DNA of 64,000 nucleotides, taken from Petrocella sp. FN5. GTDB lineage: Bacteria; Bacillota; Clostridia; Lachnospirales; Vallitaleaceae. The notes below the pieces were generated by a model. The model did not search any database and had not been told where the DNA came from. It was given only the letters and a program-made list of their open reading frames with translations. Positions 14,600 to 28,530 of the stretch are shown piece after piece. The DNA lies in contig NZ_JARGDP010000002.1 of the NCBI RefSeq assembly GCF_029210395.1, forward strand, positions 1 through 64,000, written 5' to 3'. Each line of letters opens with the position of its first letter. Within the stretch, counting starts at the first letter, position 1. Made by a program: the position numbers and the translations under genes.

Positions 14600-17500
14600 A
14601 TGGAGAAAAACAGGATTAAACCTACCAAGTACGGAACAGGTCTTAGAATGAGCTATTCTAGTGAAAAAGAAGTTCTTGAAATGCCAAACTTAATTGAGGT
14701 ACAAAAGAATTCTTATCAATGGTTTCTAGAAGAAGGATTGAAAGAAGTATTTCGCGATATTTCCCCAATAAGCGATTACAGCGGCAATCTGAAGCTTGAA
14801 TTTATTGACTTTGCTCTGAACAAAGAAATCAAGTATTCAATGGAAGAGTGTAAGGATCGTGATGCCACCTATGCGGCCCCACTAAAAGTCAAAGTCCGAC
14901 TTTTTAACAAGGAAAAAGACGAAATCAAGGAACACGAGATTTTCATGGGTGACTTACCACTCATGACACCAACAGGAACTTTTGTTATCAACGGTGCAGA
15001 GAGAGTTATTGTAAGTCAGCTGGTTCGTTCACCTGGTATTTATTATAATATCAATTATGATAAGATTGGGAAGCAACTTTATTCTGCAACGGTTATACCC
15101 AATAGAGGTGCATGGTTGGAGTTTGAAACAGATTCCAATGATATTTTCCATGTTCGTGTGGATAGAACAAGAAAAGTCCCTGTTACTATTCTGATCCGAG
15201 CTCTAGGTATAGGCAAAGACGCAGAAATCAAGGAACTTTTTGGTGAGGAAATAAAAATTCTTGCAAGTATCGAAAAAGATAATACAGGGAGTTATGAAGA
15301 AGGTCTTATTGAGATTTATAAACGTATACGACCGGGAGAACCACCATCAGTTGAAAGTGCTGAGTCTTTAATCAATTCTATGTTTTTTGATCCAAGAAGG
15401 TACGACCTAGCAAAAGTAGGCCGTTACAAATTCAATAAAAAACTTTCATTTATGTTTAGGATTGCAGGACAAACTTTATCGGAAGATGTTATTGACCAAA
15501 CCACTGGAGAAGTTATTGCAGAAGCCGGTGAAGTGTTAACACCTGAAAAAGCAGATGACATACAAAATGCTGCGGTGCCTTATGTTTATGTGACGGTAGA
15601 AGATAAAAAAGTTAAAATTCTATCCAATATGATGGTAGATATTGACAGGTATGTCCAAGTTGATCGAAAAGAGTTAGATATATTTGAGCATGTTTATTAT
15701 CCTGTTCTTGCTGAATTAATGGCAGAGTATGAGGGTGACGAACTTATTGAAGCCATTTCCAAAAATGTGGCAAGGCTTGTACCAAAGCATATAACAAAAG
15801 AAGATATCATTGCTTCTATTAATTATAATATCCATCTAGAGCACGGCGTAGGTGTTAAAGATGATATTGACCATTTAGGTAATCGACGTATTAGAGCCGT
15901 TGGTGAATTACTTCAGAACCAATTCCGAATCGGCTTATCAAGAATGGAACGTGTAGTTCGTGAGCGTATGACCATTCAAGATCCTGAAGGCATTACACCT
16001 CAAACTTTAATTAATATTCGACCTGTGACAGCAGCCATCAAAGAGTTTTTTGGCAGTTCTCAGTTGTCACAGTTTATGGATCAAACCAATCCACTGGCAG
16101 AGTTAACCCATAAAAGACGTTTATCAGCCTTAGGCCCCGGTGGTTTATCAAGAGAACGGGCAGGTTTTGAGGTTCGAGACGTTCATGACTCTCATTACGG
16201 CCGTATGTGTCCTATTGAAACACCAGAGGGTCCAAACATTGGTCTAATCAACTCCCTTGCTTGCTATGCCCGTATTAATGAATATGGCTTTATAGAGGCA
16301 CCTTATCGTAAGATTGATAAAACAGGTGAAAAACCGGTCGTCCTTGATGATATTGTTTATATGACTGCCGATGTTGAATGGAATTATCGTGTAGCTCAAG
16401 CCAATGAGCCTCTTGACGAAAACAATCACTTTGTACATAAGTATGTAACAGGGCGTTTTGGCGAGCACATCATTGAGATGGAAGACATTAGAATCGACTT
16501 GATGGACGTATCACCTAAGCAGGTATTTTCTGTTGCAACAGCTATGATCCCTTTTCTAGAAAACGATGATGCAAATAGAGCCCTTATGGGTTCAAACATG
16601 CAACGTCAAGCGGTACCTCTCTTGGTGACAGAATCATCTATTGTAGGTACGGGGATGGAACACAAATCAGCCGTTGACTCAGGTGTTATGGCAATCGCTA
16701 AAAGTGACGGTGTTGTTGAACGCGTATCATCAGAAGAGATTGTAGTAAAGACGAAGGCAGGACAAAAAGATTATTATCGTCTCACGAAGTTCTCCAGAAG
16801 CAATCAAGGTACATGTATCAATCAAAGACCTTTGGTTAATAAAGGACAAAAAGTCTTAAAAGGTGATGTATTAGCGGATGGACCCTCAACCAGCAATGGC
16901 GAAATTGCTTTAGGTAAGAACCCATTGATTGGTTTCATGACATGGGAAGGTTACAACTTTGAGGATGCTATTCTCTTAAGTGAGAATCTGGTAAAAGACG
17001 ATGTATATACATCACTACATATTGAAGAATACGAAGCAGAAGCACGAGACACCAAGCTGGGTCCTGAAGAAATAACGAGGGACGTACCGGGTGTTGGCGA
17101 CGATGCATTAAAAGACTTAGACGAACGGGGTATTATAAGAATTGGAGCTGAGATTAGATCTGGCGATATTCTCGTTGGTAAAGTAACACCAAAAGGTGAA
17201 ACGGAATTAACAGCTGAAGAAAGACTGCTTAGAGCCATCTTCGGTGAGAAGGCCCGTGAAGTTAGAGATACATCTCTAAAAGTACCCCATGGTGCAAAAG
17301 GCATTGTTGTAGATGTTAATGTATTTACAAGAGAAAACGGAGATGAATTAGCACCGGGTGTTAATCAATCTGTTAGAGTTTATATTGCTAAAAAAAGAAA
17401 AATCTCCGTCGGTGACAAAATGGCGGGTCGTCATGGTAACAAAGGTGTAATATCTCGAATATTACCGGTTGAAGACATGCCTTTCTTACCAAACGGTAGA

Positions 17501-18436
17501 CCGCTAGATATCGTACTCAATCCCCTAGGTGTACCTTCACGTATGAACATCGGTCAAGTTCTTGAAGTTCACCTTGGCCTAGCTGCAAAAGCACTGGGCT
17601 TCAAAGTGGCGACACCGGTTTTTGACGGCGCCAATGAGATTGATATCATGGAAACACTAGAACTAGCCAATGATTATGTCAATTCTGAGTGGAAAGCATT
17701 CTGTGGTAAATGGGAAGACAAATTAAACGAAGGTTTATTACAATACCTTGAGGAAAATCAGAAACACAAGGAAGAATGGGCAGGTGTACCAATTACATCT
17801 GATGGAAAAATTGCCCTTAGAGACGGAAGAACCGGTGAGTACTTTGATAATCCGGTTACCATCGGTTACATGCACTACTTAAAGCTTCACCATTTGGTTG
17901 AGGATAAGATTCATGCACGATCAACCGGACCTTACTCACTTGTAACGCAACAACCACTGGGTGGTAAGGCACAATTCGGAGGTCAGAGATTTGGAGAGAT
18001 GGAAGTTTGGGCGCTTGAAGCATATGGTGCTGCCTATACATTACAAGAAATCTTGACTGTTAAATCAGACGATGTTGTTGGACGTGTTAAGACTTACGAA
18101 GCCATCATTAAAGGTGAAAACATACCTGAGCCGGGTATTCCAGAATCCTTTAAAGTACTACTTAAAGAATTACAGTCACTATGTCTAGACGTAAAAGTTT
18201 TAACAAGTGACAATATAGAAATCGATGTCAAAGAGGATTTTGAAGACGACTATGATTTGTCAACGAATACGGCTGTAAGCGATGAAAAGATACCGGATAC
18301 GGCTGCCGTTGGGAAAGTGGAAATCGGATCTGATATTGAAGACGATACAGACTTGTTGGAAATACAGGATGAAGAAGAAGAAGCTTCCCTTGAAGATAGT
18401 TTCATTATTCAAGATGAAGAAGAGTTGTTTGAATAA
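14600..18436 (+). CDS. rpoB: RNA polymerase subunit beta
   Basis: The 1278-residue beta subunit of RNA polymerase. Visible hallmarks are the rifampicin-pocket region ([20 protein letters not shown] and [17 protein letters not shown]), the [13 protein letters not shown] segment near the active centre, and the C-terminal clamp region with [20 protein letters not shown]. The rifampicin pocket carries the usual sensitive-type residues. The final 70 residues form a strongly acidic Asp/Glu-rich tail, longer than in Bacillus-type proteins. GGGGTGA precedes the ATG. rpoC begins 42 nt downstream. Confidence 0.98.
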   Translation: MEKNRIKPTKYGTGLRMSYSSEKEVLEMPNLIEVQKNSYQWFLEEGLKEVFRDISPISDYSGNLKLEFIDFALNKEIKYSMEECKDRDATYAAPLKVKVRLFNKEKDEIKEHEIFMGDLPLMTPTGTFVINGAERVIVSQLVRSPGIYYNINYDKIGKQLYSATVIPNRGAWLEFETDSNDIFHVRVDRTRKVPVTILIRALGIGKDAEIKELFGEEIKILASIEKDNTGSYEEGLIEIYKRIRPGEPPSVESAESLINSMFFDPRRYDLAKVGRYKFNKKLSFMFRIAGQTLSEDVIDQTTGEVIAEAGEVLTPEKADDIQNAAVPYVYVTVEDKKVKILSNMMVDIDRYVQVDRKELDIFEHVYYPVLAELMAEYEGDELIEAISKNVARLVPKHITKEDIIASINYNIHLEHGVGVKDDIDHLGNRRIRAVGELLQNQFRIGLSRMERVVRERMTIQDPEGITPQTLINIRPVTAAIKEFFGSSQLSQFMDQTNPLAELTHKRRLSALGPGGLSRERAGFEVRDVHDSHYGRMCPIETPEGPNIGLINSLACYARINEYGFIEAPYRKIDKTGEKPVVLDDIVYMTADVEWNYRVAQANEPLDENNHFVHKYVTGRFGEHIIEMEDIRIDLMDVSPKQVFSVATAMIPFLENDDANRALMGSNMQRQAVPLLVTESSIVGTGMEHKSAVDSGVMAIAKSDGVVERVSSEEIVVKTKAGQKDYYRLTKFSRSNQGTCINQRPLVNKGQKVLKGDVLADGPSTSNGEIALGKNPLIGFMTWEGYNFEDAILLSENLVKDDVYTSLHIEEYEAEARDTKLGPEEITRDVPGVGDDALKDLDERGIIRIGAEIRSGDILVGKVTPKGETELTAEERLLRAIFGEKAREVRDTSLKVPHGAKGIVVDVNVFTRENGDELAPGVNQSVRVYIAKKRKISVGDKMAGRHGNKGVISRILPVEDMPFLPNGRPLDIVLNPLGVPSRMNIGQVLEVHLGLAAKALGFKVATPVFDGANEIDIMETLELANDYVNSEWKAFCGKWEDKLNEGLLQYLEENQKHKEEWAGVPITSDGKIALRDGRTGEYFDNPVTIGYMHYLKLHHLVEDKIHARSTGPYSLVTQQPLGGKAQFGGQRFGEMEVWALEAYGAAYTLQEILTVKSDDVVGRVKTYEAIIKGENIPEPGIPESFKVLLKELQSLCLDVKVLTSDNIEIDVKEDFEDDYDLSTNTAVSDEKIPDTAAVGKVEIGSDIEDDTDLLEIQDEEEEASLEDSFIIQDEEELFE

Positions 18437-18478
18437 GCCACATCGATAAAGTAGGTCGTAAGGAAGGAGTTTCCCAAT

Positions 18479-21400
18479 ATGCAAAGTGAAGTTAAGCAAC
18501 AATCTGAAGCGTTGGTATTTGACGCTATTAAAATAGGTCTTGCTTCACCCGAACGGGTCAGAGAATGGTCCAGGGGCGAAGTTAAAAAGCCGGAAACCAT
18601 CAATTACAGAACCTTAAAGCCTGAAAAAGACGGACTTTTTTGTGAGAAAATATTTGGCCCCAGTAAGGACTGGGAATGTAATTGTGGTAAATATAAGAAA
18701 ATACGTTACAAAGGTGTGGTTTGTGATCGTTGTGGCGTAGAAGTTACAAAATCAAAAGTGAGAAGAGAGCGTATGGGCCATATTGAGCTTGCTGCGCCTG
18801 TATCTCATATATGGTATTTTAAAGGAATTCCTAGCCGAATGGGTTTAATCCTAGATATGTCGCCTAGAACACTTGAAAAAGTATTATACTTTGCCTCTTA
18901 TATCGTCATTGATGCCGGTGAAACATCACTACAGTACAAGCAAGTACTTACAGAAAAAGAGTACACGGAAGCCTATGAGAAATATGGCCATAAATTTAGA
19001 GCAGCTATGGGTGCGGAAGCCATTCGTGAGATCTTATCGCAAATTGATTTAATTGGTGAATCTGAACAATTGAAAAAAGCGTTAAAAGATGCTTCAGGAC
19101 AAAAGAGAGCCCGTATTATTAAGCGTCTTGAAGTTATTGAAGCCTTCAAAGAATCAGGTAATCTGCCTGAATGGATGGTTTTATCTGTTGTACCGGTTAT
19201 ACCACCGGATATCCGTCCTATGGTTCAGTTAGATGGTGGACGCTTTGCCACTTCAGACCTTAACGATTTGTACCGACGTGTGATCAATAGAAACAATCGT
19301 CTACAAAGACTGTTGGATCTAGGTGCACCTGATATTATTGTAAGAAATGAAAAAAGAATGCTTCAAGAAGCCGTTGATGCTTTGATTGACAATGGTAGAC
19401 GGGGAAGACCTGTTACAGGACCTGGTAACAGACCACTTAAGTCCTTATCTGATATGTTAAAAGGTAAGCAAGGACGTTTCCGTCAGAATCTACTTGGTAA
19501 ACGTGTGGATTATTCAGGGCGTTCTGTTATCGTTGTTGGACCGGAACTTAAAATCTATCAATGTGGTTTACCAAAAGAAATGGCCATAGAACTCTTCAAG
19601 CCATTTGTAATGAAAGTACTCGTAGAAGATGGTCTAGCACATAATATTAAATCAGCAAAGAAAATGGTGGAAAGACTTGAGCCTGGGGTTTGGGACGTAT
19701 TAGAAGACGTCATCAAAGAACACCCTGTTATGCTTAACCGTGCCCCCACTTTGCACAGACTTGGTATACAAGCCTTTGAACCTGTACTGGTTGAAGGTAA
19801 AGCCATTAAGTTGCACCCTCTTGTTTGTACAGCTTATAACGCTGACTTCGATGGTGACCAAATGGCAGTGCATGTACCCTTATCAGTGGAAGCACAAGCA
19901 GAATGCCGTTTCTTATTGCTATCTCCTAACAACCTGTTAAAGCCTTCAGACGGGGCACCGGTATCCGTTCCTTCACAGGATATGGTTCTTGGTATTTACT
20001 ATTTAACATTAGATAAAGCAGGTGAACCGGGAGAAGGTTCTATTTTCAAAGATGAAAATGAAGCGATTTTAGCCTATGACAATAAAGTGATTAGCTTGCA
20101 TGCGCGTATCAAGGTAGAACGCGTTCGCATCATTGATGGTAAGAGAGAAAGACGACTTATAGAGACAACCGTAGGGCGTATTATTTTCAACGAAGCCATT
20201 CCTCAAGATCTTGGATTTATTGAAAGACTTACTGTAGATGACCAACTATTATTTGAAGTCGATTTTCTAGTTGGCAAAAAACAAATGCAGCAGATTTTGA
20301 ATTATTGTATTAATGTTCATGGTGCTACAAGAACAGCAGAAGTTTTAGATGAAATCAAAAAACTCGGTTTCAAATATTCAACACAAAGTGCCATTACCGT
20401 ATCTATATCGGACATGGAAGTCCCGGAAGAGAAAAAAGGCTTTGTTGATGAGGCTGAAAAAACCCTTGAAGACATTATTAAGCAGTTCAAGCGTGGCTTG
20501 ATGACAGAAGAAGAACGTTATAACAGTGTTATTCAAACATGGCGTGAATGTGATGATAAAATCACTAAAGCACTTCTTGGCAATCTAGATAGGTATAACA
20601 ATATTTATATGATGGCCCATTCCGGAGCCCGTGGATCGGATAATCAGATTAAACAGCTTGCAGGTATGCGTGGTCTTATGGCGGATACATCCGGTCATAC
20701 GATTGAACTACCGATTAAATCTAACTTCCGTGAAGGTCTTGATGTACTTGAGTATTTTATATCCGCTCATGGTGCTCGTAAAGGTCTTGCAGATACAGCT
20801 CTTAGAACAGCAGACTCAGGTTATTTGACAAGAAGGTTGGTTGATGTTTCTCAAGATTTAATTATCAGAGAAACAGACTGTTGTAAAGATGAGCCGGAAG
20901 TTGCAGGAATGATTATAAAAAGCTTTATGGATGGTGAGGAAGTCATAGAAGGCTTAGAAGAAAGAATGACCGGACGTTGGTCCATTGAGGATATTAAGCA
21001 TCCAAAGACCGGTGAAGTTCTAGCAAGAGCCGACCGTATGATTACACCAATCAAAGCAAGAAATATTATAAAAGCAGGCATCGATCAAGTTAAGATTAGA
21101 ACAGTTTTATCTTGTAAATCAGAAGTGGGTGTGTGTGCTAAGTGCTATGGTTCAAATATGGCAACAGGCATACCGGTTCAAGTGGGTGAGTCTGTGGGTA
21201 TTATTGCAGCTCAATCTATTGGTGAGCCGGGAACACAGCTTACTATGCGTACTTTCCATACAGGTGGTATAGCAACAGCAGATGACATTACCCAAGGTCT
21301 TCCAAGGGTTGAAGAACTTTTTGAAGGAAGAAAACCCAAAGGTTTGGCCATCATCGCGGAGTTTAGTGGAAAAGCTGTTATGCAAGAAACGAAGAAGAAA

Positions 21401-22057
21401 CGTGAAATGGTCATTACCAATGCTGATACAGGTGAATCAAAAGCATATCTAATCCCCTATGGATCAAGAACAAGAGTTGCGGATGGTAGCATGGTAGAAG
21501 CAGGGGATGAGTTGACCGAAGGTAGTGTTAACCCTCATGATACCCTTAGAATCAAAGGTGTGAGAGCGGTACAAGACTATATGTTACAAGAGGTACAACG
21601 TGTCTACAGGCTCCAAGGTGTTGAAATCAATGATAAACATGTTGAAGTTATTTGCAGACAGATGCTTAAAAAACTCCGTATAGAAGACAGTGGTGACACA
21701 TCCTTCTTACCGGGCAGTTTGATTGATCGACTTGAATTTGAGAAAATCAATAAAGAAATGGAAGACAAAGGACTTGAACTTGCTGTAGGTACCCAAGTGT
21801 TGCTTGGTATTACGAAAGCATCTCTGGCTACGAATTCCTTCTTATCAGCTGCCTCTTTCCAAGAAACAACTAAGGTACTGACAGATGCAGCCATTAAAGG
21901 AAAATCAGACCCTTTAATCGGCCTTAAAGAGAATGTTATTATCGGTAAGTTAATTCCGGCAGGAACGGGTATGAAGCGTTACAGAAAATTGAATATCATT
22001 GAAAAAGATATTGAAAATGATAATGTAGAAGAACTATTGTTTCAGGACGAATATTAG
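18479..22057 (+). CDS. rpoC: RNA polymerase subunit beta'
   Basis: The 1192-residue beta' subunit. It carries the N-terminal zinc motif ([20 protein letters not shown]), the catalytic Mg-binding loop [12 protein letters not shown], the trigger-loop region and the second zinc site ([13 protein letters not shown]). It lacks large lineage-specific insertions, like other Bacillota. AAGGAGT lies upstream of the ATG. A strong terminator follows 16 nt after the stop. Confidence 0.98.
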   Translation: MQSEVKQQSEALVFDAIKIGLASPERVREWSRGEVKKPETINYRTLKPEKDGLFCEKIFGPSKDWECNCGKYKKIRYKGVVCDRCGVEVTKSKVRRERMGHIELAAPVSHIWYFKGIPSRMGLILDMSPRTLEKVLYFASYIVIDAGETSLQYKQVLTEKEYTEAYEKYGHKFRAAMGAEAIREILSQIDLIGESEQLKKALKDASGQKRARIIKRLEVIEAFKESGNLPEWMVLSVVPVIPPDIRPMVQLDGGRFATSDLNDLYRRVINRNNRLQRLLDLGAPDIIVRNEKRMLQEAVDALIDNGRRGRPVTGPGNRPLKSLSDMLKGKQGRFRQNLLGKRVDYSGRSVIVVGPELKIYQCGLPKEMAIELFKPFVMKVLVEDGLAHNIKSAKKMVERLEPGVWDVLEDVIKEHPVMLNRAPTLHRLGIQAFEPVLVEGKAIKLHPLVCTAYNADFDGDQMAVHVPLSVEAQAECRFLLLSPNNLLKPSDGAPVSVPSQDMVLGIYYLTLDKAGEPGEGSIFKDENEAILAYDNKVISLHARIKVERVRIIDGKRERRLIETTVGRIIFNEAIPQDLGFIERLTVDDQLLFEVDFLVGKKQMQQILNYCINVHGATRTAEVLDEIKKLGFKYSTQSAITVSISDMEVPEEKKGFVDEAEKTLEDIIKQFKRGLMTEEERYNSVIQTWRECDDKITKALLGNLDRYNNIYMMAHSGARGSDNQIKQLAGMRGLMADTSGHTIELPIKSNFREGLDVLEYFISAHGARKGLADTALRTADSGYLTRRLVDVSQDLIIRETDCCKDEPEVAGMIIKSFMDGEEVIEGLEERMTGRWSIEDIKHPKTGEVLARADRMITPIKARNIIKAGIDQVKIRTVLSCKSEVGVCAKCYGSNMATGIPVQVGESVGIIAAQSIGEPGTQLTMRTFHTGGIATADDITQGLPRVEELFEGRKPKGLAIIAEFSGKAVMQETKKKREMVITNADTGESKAYLIPYGSRTRVADGSMVEAGDELTEGSVNPHDTLRIKGVRAVQDYMLQEVQRVYRLQGVEINDKHVEVICRQMLKKLRIEDSGDTSFLPGSLIDRLEFEKINKEMEDKGLELAVGTQVLLGITKASLATNSFLSAASFQETTKVLTDAAIKGKSDPLIGLKENVIIGKLIPAGTGMKRYRKLNIIEKDIENDNVEELLFQDEY

Positions 22058-22073
22058 ACGTGAGTACCACTTG

Positions 22074-22098
22074 GGGAGCCTAGACAGGCTCCCTTTTT
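22074..22098 (+). terminator. Intrinsic terminator after rpoC
   Basis: GGGAGCCT / AGGCTCCC, AGAC loop, followed by TTTTT. Confidence 0.9.
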
Positions 22099-22173
22099 AA
22101 TTTCCAGGAAAGTCTATGCTACGTAAGTATCTGACAGGCTAATCATTTGTCAATATGAATAAAACTGTTTTTC

Positions 22174-22202
22174 TTGACAGAATAGGTAACTCATGATAGA
22201 AT
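22174..22202 (+). promoter_or_regulatory. Promoter of the L7Ae-like gene-rpsL-rpsG-fusA-tuf group
   Basis: TTGACA (22174-22179), 17 nt, TAGAAT (22197-22202). Confidence 0.7.
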
Positions 22203-22289
22203 TCATCAGTGTGCATTTTGATGCGTATTTTGTCTGTAAGAAACAGTGTATAGACAAGAATGAATTCTTTAATGAAAGAGATGGTTACT

Positions 22290-22568
22290 ATGCACAGATT
22301 ACAAGAAGGTTCCAAAGTTGTAGGTACAAAGCAAACTCTAAGAGCACTTGAGCGTAACCAAGTAGAGGTGTTGTTTGTTGCAGAAGATGCGAATAAACGA
22401 TTACTGGCAAAGCTCACAGAAATGGCTGAAACCAACCATATAGCGATTGTATATGTAAAAACAATGGAAGAACTAGGCAAAGCTTGCAATGTTAAAGTGA
22501 AAGCCGCAACCGCAGCACTGATCGTAAACAACTTATTTTCAGGAGGTGAAAAGAATGCCAACGATTAA
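22290..22568 (+). CDS. L7Ae family ribosomal/kink-turn RNA-binding protein
   Basis: A 92-residue product with the L7Ae fold pattern: [32 protein letters not shown] and [20 protein letters not shown]. Bacillus has an L7Ae-like protein (YbxF/RplGB type) between rpoC and rpsL that binds kink-turn RNA; the position here is the same. The start is uncertain: ATG 22290 has AGAGATGG upstream, while in-frame ATGs at 22272 and 22260 lack good sites. It overlaps rpsL by 14 nt, so the two are coupled. Confidence 0.88.
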   Translation: MHRLQEGSKVVGTKQTLRALERNQVEVLFVAEDANKRLLAKLTEMAETNHIAIVYVKTMEELGKACNVKVKAATAALIVNNLFSGGEKNAND

Positions 22569-22974
22569 CCAGTTAGTTAGAAAAGGCAGAAAAGAAATCG
22601 TTAAGAAATCAACAGCGCCAGCACTTCAAAAAGGATTTAACTCCTTACATAAGAAGTCAACAAATATCTCAGCGCCTCAAAAGCGTGGTGTTTGTACAGC
22701 TGTAAAAACTGCAACACCTAAGAAGCCTAACTCAGCCCTTAGAAAAATCGCCAGAGTGCGTTTGACAAATGGACTTGAAGTAACAGGTTATATTCCAGGT
22801 GAAGGCCACAACTTACAAGAACATAGTGTTGTTCTCATTAGAGGTGGTAGAGTAAAAGACTTACCAGGTACACGTTATCACGTAGTCAGAGGTACATTAG
22901 ATACAGCAGGCGTAGCTGACCGTCGTCAATCTCGTTCAAAATACGGAGCAAAACGACCTAAAGTAAAAAGCTAA
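22555..22974 (+). CDS. rpsL: Ribosomal protein uS12
   Basis: A 139-residue 30S decoding-site protein. [20 protein letters not shown] and [20 protein letters not shown] are conserved; the lysines altered in streptomycin-resistant mutants are the usual wild-type ones. AGGAGG at 22541-22546 sets ATG 22555 as the start; the in-frame GTG 22546 overlaps that site. The start lies inside the L7Ae-like gene. Confidence 0.98.
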   Translation: MPTINQLVRKGRKEIVKKSTAPALQKGFNSLHKKSTNISAPQKRGVCTAVKTATPKKPNSALRKIARVRLTNGLEVTGYIPGEGHNLQEHSVVLIRGGRVKDLPGTRYHVVRGTLDTAGVADRRQSRSKYGAKRPKVKS

Positions 22975-23125
22975 TTAAAGTATTAAATGGAACACCTTCT
23001 AAATGAAGAAGCGTTGTTCGATGTAGTGCGAGTTATGAATGTATATAACCTGTGGTTGCAGGATCAAATATATGAAAAACTAGCACGACACACAGAAACC
23101 ATAAGGTTTCTGCGAGTACCTGTGA

Positions 23126-23644
<519 letters not shown>

Positions 23645-23719
23645 AATCTGTCTTGGCTTTATAGTCAAATAATACAGATTGTAATTCATTAACAGTTTAG
23701 TACCAAAGGAGGAAATACT

Positions 23720-25807
23720 TTGGCAGGTAGAAATTATCCGTTAGATCGGACCAGAAACATCGGCATCATGGCACATATTGATGCCGGTAAAACTACCTTG
23801 ACTGAGCGTATACTATTTTATACAGGCATAAGCCATAAGATCGGTGAAACTCATGAAGGTGCAGCAACAATGGACTGGATGGAGCAAGAGCAAGAAAGAG
23901 GTATAACCATTACTTCTGCAGCGACAACATGTTCATGGTTAGATAATAGAATTAACATCATAGACACACCAGGTCACGTTGACTTCACTGTTGAAGTTGA
24001 ACGATCTCTCCGTGTACTAGATAGTGCGGTTGGCGTTTTCTGTGCAAAGGGTGGGGTTGAACCTCAATCTGAAACAGTATGGCGTCAAGCGGACAAATAT
24101 GAAGTACCTAGAATGGCATTTGTAAATAAGATGGACATTATGGGTGCAGATTTCTTTAATGTTGTAAGTATGATTAGAGAACGTCTTGGTGCGAACGCCG
24201 TGCCAATTCAGTTGCCTATTGGGGCTGAAGAAGACTTTGTAGGTCTAATTGACCTTATGACAATGAAAGCTTATATTTATAATGATGATTTAGGCGAAGA
24301 TATTTCAGAAGTTGATATTCCGGCAGATATGTTGGAATTAGCTACAGAGTATCACAATGAAATGGTAGAAAAAATAGCGGATACAGATGAAGATCTTATG
24401 ATGATGTATTTAGAAGGTGAAGAGATAGCGACGGATGAACTTAAAGCAGCCCTTCGAAGAGCAACCATAGGGGTAAAAATCATACCTGTTTTCTGTGGTT
24501 CTGCATATAAGAATAAAGGTGTTCAAAAACTTTTGGATGCGGTTATAACGTATATGCCTTCACCACTTGATGTACCTGCAATCCAAGGTATTGATATGGA
24601 TACAGAAGAACCGGTTGAAAGACCGGCATCCGATGAAGCACCTTTTTCAGCATTGGCCTTTAAGATTATGGCGGACCCATTTGTTGGTAAGCTAGCATTC
24701 TTTAGAGTTTATTCAGGAACCATCAATGCAGGTTCTTATGTTTTAAACTCAACTAAAAACAAAAAAGAACGTATGGGAAGAATTCTTCAAATGCATGCGA
24801 ACAAAAGAGAAGAACTTGAAAAAGTTTACTCTGGGGATATTGCCGCAGCTGTTGGTCTTAAATTGACAACAACAGGGGATACCCTTTGTGACGAAAAACA
24901 CCCGGTTATTCTTGAATCAATGATATTCCCAGAACCGGTAATATCGGTAGCTATTGAGCCTAAAACAAAAGCCGGCCAAGAAAAAATGGGTATCGCCCTT
25001 GCAAAACTTGCAGAAGAAGATCCAACCTTTAAAACATTTACAAACACGGAAACAGGACAAACCATCATAGCAGGTATGGGTGAACTTCATCTTGAGATCA
25101 TCGTAGACCGTATGCTAAGAGAGTTTAAAGTTGAAGCGAATGTAGGTGCACCACAGGTTGCTTACAAAGAAACCCTTACAAAAGCCGTTGATGTGGATAA
25201 GAAATATGCACGTCAATCCGGTGGACGTGGACAGTATGGACATTGTAAAGTAAGATTTGAGCCAATGGATGTTAACGGTGAAATCACCTATGAATTCGTT
25301 AATTCAACGACAGGTGGATCCATCCCAAGAGAATACGTACCGGCAGTAGATGCAGGTATCAAGGATGCAATGCAATCCGGTGTTCTTGCAGGTTATGAAG
25401 TTGTTGGTGTTCGTGCTGACTGTTACGACGGTTCTTACCATGATGTCGACTCTTCAGAGATGGCGTTTAAGATTGCCGGTTCAATGGCGTTTAAAGATGC
25501 TATGAAAAAAGGTGATTCCGTATTACTTGAACCAATTATGAAAGTAGATATACTAGTACCTGAAGAGTATATGGGTGATGTCATTGGTGACATTAACTCA
25601 AGACGTGGAAAAATCGAAGGTATGGAGCCAAGAAATGGTGCTCAATCCATACATTGTTATGTTGCTTTATCTGAGATGTTTGGATATTCAACGGACATAC
25701 GTTCCAAATCACAGGGGCGTGGAACATTCTCCATGCAGTTTTCACATTATGAACAACTTCCAAAGAGTATTCAAGAGAAAATTCTTTCCGGAAAAGGCCT
25801 TGAGTAA
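23720..25807 (+). CDS. fusA: Elongation factor G
   Basis: EF-G is the GTPase that drives ribosomal translocation. The 695-residue product has the G motifs [17 protein letters not shown] and NKMD, and the switch-I region [20 protein letters not shown]. Domain IV begins near residue 480 ([18 protein letters not shown]). The start codon is TTG, supported by AAAGGAGG 9 nt upstream. It lies between rpsG and tuf in str-operon order. Confidence 0.98.
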   Translation: MAGRNYPLDRTRNIGIMAHIDAGKTTLTERILFYTGISHKIGETHEGAATMDWMEQEQERGITITSAATTCSWLDNRINIIDTPGHVDFTVEVERSLRVLDSAVGVFCAKGGVEPQSETVWRQADKYEVPRMAFVNKMDIMGADFFNVVSMIRERLGANAVPIQLPIGAEEDFVGLIDLMTMKAYIYNDDLGEDISEVDIPADMLELATEYHNEMVEKIADTDEDLMMMYLEGEEIATDELKAALRRATIGVKIIPVFCGSAYKNKGVQKLLDAVITYMPSPLDVPAIQGIDMDTEEPVERPASDEAPFSALAFKIMADPFVGKLAFFRVYSGTINAGSYVLNSTKNKKERMGRILQMHANKREELEKVYSGDIAAAVGLKLTTTGDTLCDEKHPVILESMIFPEPVISVAIEPKTKAGQEKMGIALAKLAEEDPTFKTFTNTETGQTIIAGMGELHLEIIVDRMLREFKVEANVGAPQVAYKETLTKAVDVDKKYARQSGGRGQYGHCKVRFEPMDVNGEITYEFVNSTTGGSIPREYVPAVDAGIKDAMQSGVLAGYEVVGVRADCYDGSYHDVDSSEMAFKIAGSMAFKDAMKKGDSVLLEPIMKVDILVPEEYMGDVIGDINSRRGKIEGMEPRNGAQSIHCYVALSEMFGYSTDIRSKSQGRGTFSMQFSHYEQLPKSIQEKILSGKGLE

Positions 25808-25930
25808 GGAAATAGTCCTTGCAATTGGATGTACAATAAAATATAATTCTAATTAGAAAAAACTGATAAGTTATGACGAAGGGATTTTTAAAATGCCTTG
25901 GTGTCATTGATTAAAGGAGGAAAAAAAGTA

Positions 25931-27124
25931 ATGGGTAAAGCTAAGTATGAAAGAACGAAACCGCATGTAAATATTGGAACAATTGGTCACGTTGACCATG
26001 GTAAAACAACTTTAACAGCAGCAATCACAAAAGTACTATATGATAGACTTGGTACAGGATCAATCGTTGATTTTGATAACATTGATAAGGCACCAGAGGA
26101 AAGAGAAAGAGGGATTACAATCTCTACAGCACACGTTGAGTACGAGACTGAGAATCGTCACTACGCTCACGTTGACTGCCCAGGTCACGCCGACTACGTT
26201 AAGAACATGATTACCGGAGCAGCTCAAATGGACGGTTCTATCCTTGTTGTTGCAGCAACTGACGGACCTATGGCTCAAACAAGAGAGCATATTCTTTTAA
26301 CACGTCAAGTTGGTGGTACACATATCGTTGTATTCATGAACAAATGTGATATGGTTGATGATGAAGAATTACTAGAATTGGTTGAAATGGAAATCAGAGA
26401 ATTATTATCTGATTATGGATTCCCTGGAGATGATCTTCCTGTAATCCAAGGATCAGCACTTAAAGCACTCGAAGATACAAGCAGCAAATGGGGCGATATC
26501 GTTCTTGAATTAATGCAAGCTTGTGACGATTATATTCCAGAGCCAATTCGTCAAACAGATAAGCCATTCTTGATGCCTATCGAGGACGTTTTCTCAATCA
26601 CAGGTCGTGGTACTGTTGCGACTGGTAAAGTTGATCGTGGTGTTCTACACGTTCAAGACAACGTTGAGATTGTTGGTCTTAAAGAAGAGTCAAGAAAAGT
26701 TGTTTGTACTGGCGTAGAGATGTTCCGTAAGCTTCTTGATGAAGCTCAAGCGGGTGACAACATTGGCGCATTGCTTCGTGGTGTACAAAGAGAAGAGATT
26801 GAACGTGGACAAGTACTTGCAGCGCCTGGTTCAATTACACCTCATACAACATTTAAGGCACAAGTATATGTACTTAAAAAAGAAGAGGGTGGGCGTCATA
26901 CACCATTCTTTGGAAACTACAGACCACAATTCTACTTCACAACGACTGACGTAACTGGTGTTATCAATCTACCAGAAGGCGTAGAAATGTGTATGCCTGG
27001 CGACAACATCGAGATGGACGTTGAATTAATTGCGCCAATCGCGATGGAAATCGGTCAAAAGTTCTCAATCCGTGAAGGTGGAAGAACAGTTGGTTCAGGA
27101 TCTGTAACTGTAATCAGCAAGTAA
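25931..27124 (+). CDS. tuf: Elongation factor Tu
   Basis: EF-Tu delivers aminoacyl-tRNA to the ribosome. The 397-residue product carries [17 protein letters not shown] and NKCD, and the beta-barrel domains. AGGAGG before ATG 25931 and the canonical start [19 protein letters not shown] fix the N-terminus. A strong terminator follows, so the str cluster ends here. Only one tuf copy is in this window. Confidence 0.98.
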   Translation: MGKAKYERTKPHVNIGTIGHVDHGKTTLTAAITKVLYDRLGTGSIVDFDNIDKAPEERERGITISTAHVEYETENRHYAHVDCPGHADYVKNMITGAAQMDGSILVVAATDGPMAQTREHILLTRQVGGTHIVVFMNKCDMVDDEELLELVEMEIRELLSDYGFPGDDLPVIQGSALKALEDTSSKWGDIVLELMQACDDYIPEPIRQTDKPFLMPIEDVFSITGRGTVATGKVDRGVLHVQDNVEIVGLKEESRKVVCTGVEMFRKLLDEAQAGDNIGALLRGVQREEIERGQVLAAPGSITPHTTFKAQVYVLKKEEGGRHTPFFGNYRPQFYFTTTDVTGVINLPEGVEMCMPGDNIEMDVELIAPIAMEIGQKFSIREGGRTVGSGSVTVISK

Positions 27125-27138
27125 TATTATTAAAAGCA

Positions 27139-27169
27139 CAGGGTTACCCGTCAAGGGTAGCCCTGTTTT
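27139..27169 (+). terminator. Intrinsic terminator after tuf
   Basis: An 11-bp stem, 27139-27149 with 27155-27165, one G-T pair, then TTTT. Confidence 0.88.
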
Positions 27170-27209
27170 ACTCTGTAGGAGCACAACTTAGAAAAATAAG
27201 AAAAAAAGC

Positions 27210-27238
27210 TTGCATTAGATAAAACCATAAGTTATAAT
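27210..27238 (+). promoter_or_regulatory. S10 operon promoter
   Basis: TTGCAT (27210-27215), 17 nt, TATAAT (27233-27238). Confidence 0.8.
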
Positions 27239-27239
27239 A

Positions 27240-27466
27240 TAAAGGCTGTGACAATAAAAGCAATGAAGTTAGAGGTTGCCGTATAAAAACTGCGGGTAAT
27301 TCTAATGGAGCGGATGTCATGTTCAAGAAACTGACGACAAGATCACTGTACGAATAAGATGCCATCAATTTAGTTTGATGAAGGACGTGTGAATGAATGA
27401 CACGCCAGGCAAGATGTACAGTCACCACTTGTCGTACTCAAGTACGAAAAGGAGGCGACTTTTTTT
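27240..27466 (+). promoter_or_regulatory. Long structured S10-operon leader
   Basis: About 220 nt of untranslated leader between promoter and rpsJ. The region TCTAATGGAGCGGATGTCAT (27301-27320) and complementary stretches such as GTACAGTC and GACAAG suggest folding. No intrinsic terminator is evident. Its length and position fit ribosomal-protein control of the S10 operon; the regulator is not determined here. Confidence 0.45.
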
Positions 27467-27778
27467 ATGGCAACTCAAAAAATGAGAATTAGCTTGAAAG
27501 CGTATGATCATCAATTAATCGACCAATCATCAGAGAAGATTATCGAAACTGCAAAGAAAACAGGAGCGAAAGTGAGCGGACCTATCCCACTTCCTACTAA
27601 AAAAGAAATCACCACAATCCTAAGAGCCGTACATAAGTACAAAGACTCTAGAGAGCAGTTCGAACAAAGAACACACAAAAGATTAATTGACATCTTAATG
27701 CCAACAGCTAAAACAGTAGATGCACTTATGCGTCTAGAACTACCTGCTGGGGTAGACATTAAAGTAGATGTAAAATAA
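27467..27778 (+). CDS. rpsJ: Ribosomal protein uS10
   Basis: A 103-residue 30S protein that also pairs with NusB in antitermination. Hallmarks are [40 protein letters not shown] and the terminal [15 protein letters not shown] is 13 nt upstream across a T-run. It is first in the S10 cluster and separated from rplC by 98 nt. Confidence 0.98.
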   Translation: MATQKMRISLKAYDHQLIDQSSEKIIETAKKTGAKVSGPIPLPTKKEITTILRAVHKYKDSREQFEQRTHKRLIDILMPTAKTVDALMRLELPAGVDIKVDVK

Positions 27779-27876
27779 TATCCACATTAGAGGTTTATAT
27801 AGAAGGTCATGTTTTATATAACCGTCTAGGATGATTACGTCAATGTAATCCGCTGTAGATCAATAGGAGGTGCAAT

Positions 27877-28506
27877 ATGCAAAAAGCAATTATTGCGAGA
27901 AAAGTAGGTATGACACAAATCTTCATGGAAGATGGCGCGTTGGTTCCTGTAACCGTATTACAAGCCGGTCCATGTACAGTTGTTCAAGTAAAAACCTTAG
28001 ATAACGATGGCTATAGTGCTGTTCAAATCGGTTTTGAAGACAAAAAGGAAAAACACACAACACAACCTTTACAAGGACATTTCCAAAAAGCTGGTGTTAC
28101 TGCAAAGAGAGTACTTAAAGAATTCAGACTTGAAAATGCAGAAACATTTGAAGCCGGTCAAGCAATCACAGCTGACATATTTGCTGTTGGCGATATGATT
28201 GATGTAAGTGGCACAAGTAAAGGTAAAGGGTTCCAAGGTAACATCAAGCGCCATGGACAAACAAGAGGCCCTATGGCTCACGGTTCTAAGTACCATAGAA
28301 GACCGGGTTCAATGGGACAAGCATCATCACCTTCAAAAGTATTCAAAGGTAAGAACTTACCTGGACATATGGGTGCTGTAAAAGTGACGATTCAAAATCT
28401 TGAAGTTGTAAGAGTGGACGCAGAGCAAAATTTGATTTTAGTAAAAGGTGCTGTACCTGGACCTAAAAAATCTATCTTAACAATTAGAGACGCAGTTAAG
28501 GCGTAG
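27877..28506 (+). CDS. rplC: Ribosomal protein uL3
   Basis: A 209-residue 50S protein near the peptidyl transferase centre. It begins [20 protein letters not shown] and contains the glutamine-rich central loop region [26 protein letters not shown] is 8 nt before the ATG. The spacer from rpsJ contains a GATTAC / GTAATC hairpin of unknown role. Confidence 0.98.
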   Translation: MQKAIIARKVGMTQIFMEDGALVPVTVLQAGPCTVVQVKTLDNDGYSAVQIGFEDKKEKHTTQPLQGHFQKAGVTAKRVLKEFRLENAETFEAGQAITADIFAVGDMIDVSGTSKGKGFQGNIKRHGQTRGPMAHGSKYHRRPGSMGQASSPSKVFKGKNLPGHMGAVKVTIQNLEVVRVDAEQNLILVKGAVPGPKKSILTIRDAVKA

Positions 28507-28530
28507 TAATTGCAGGAAGGAGGAACGAAA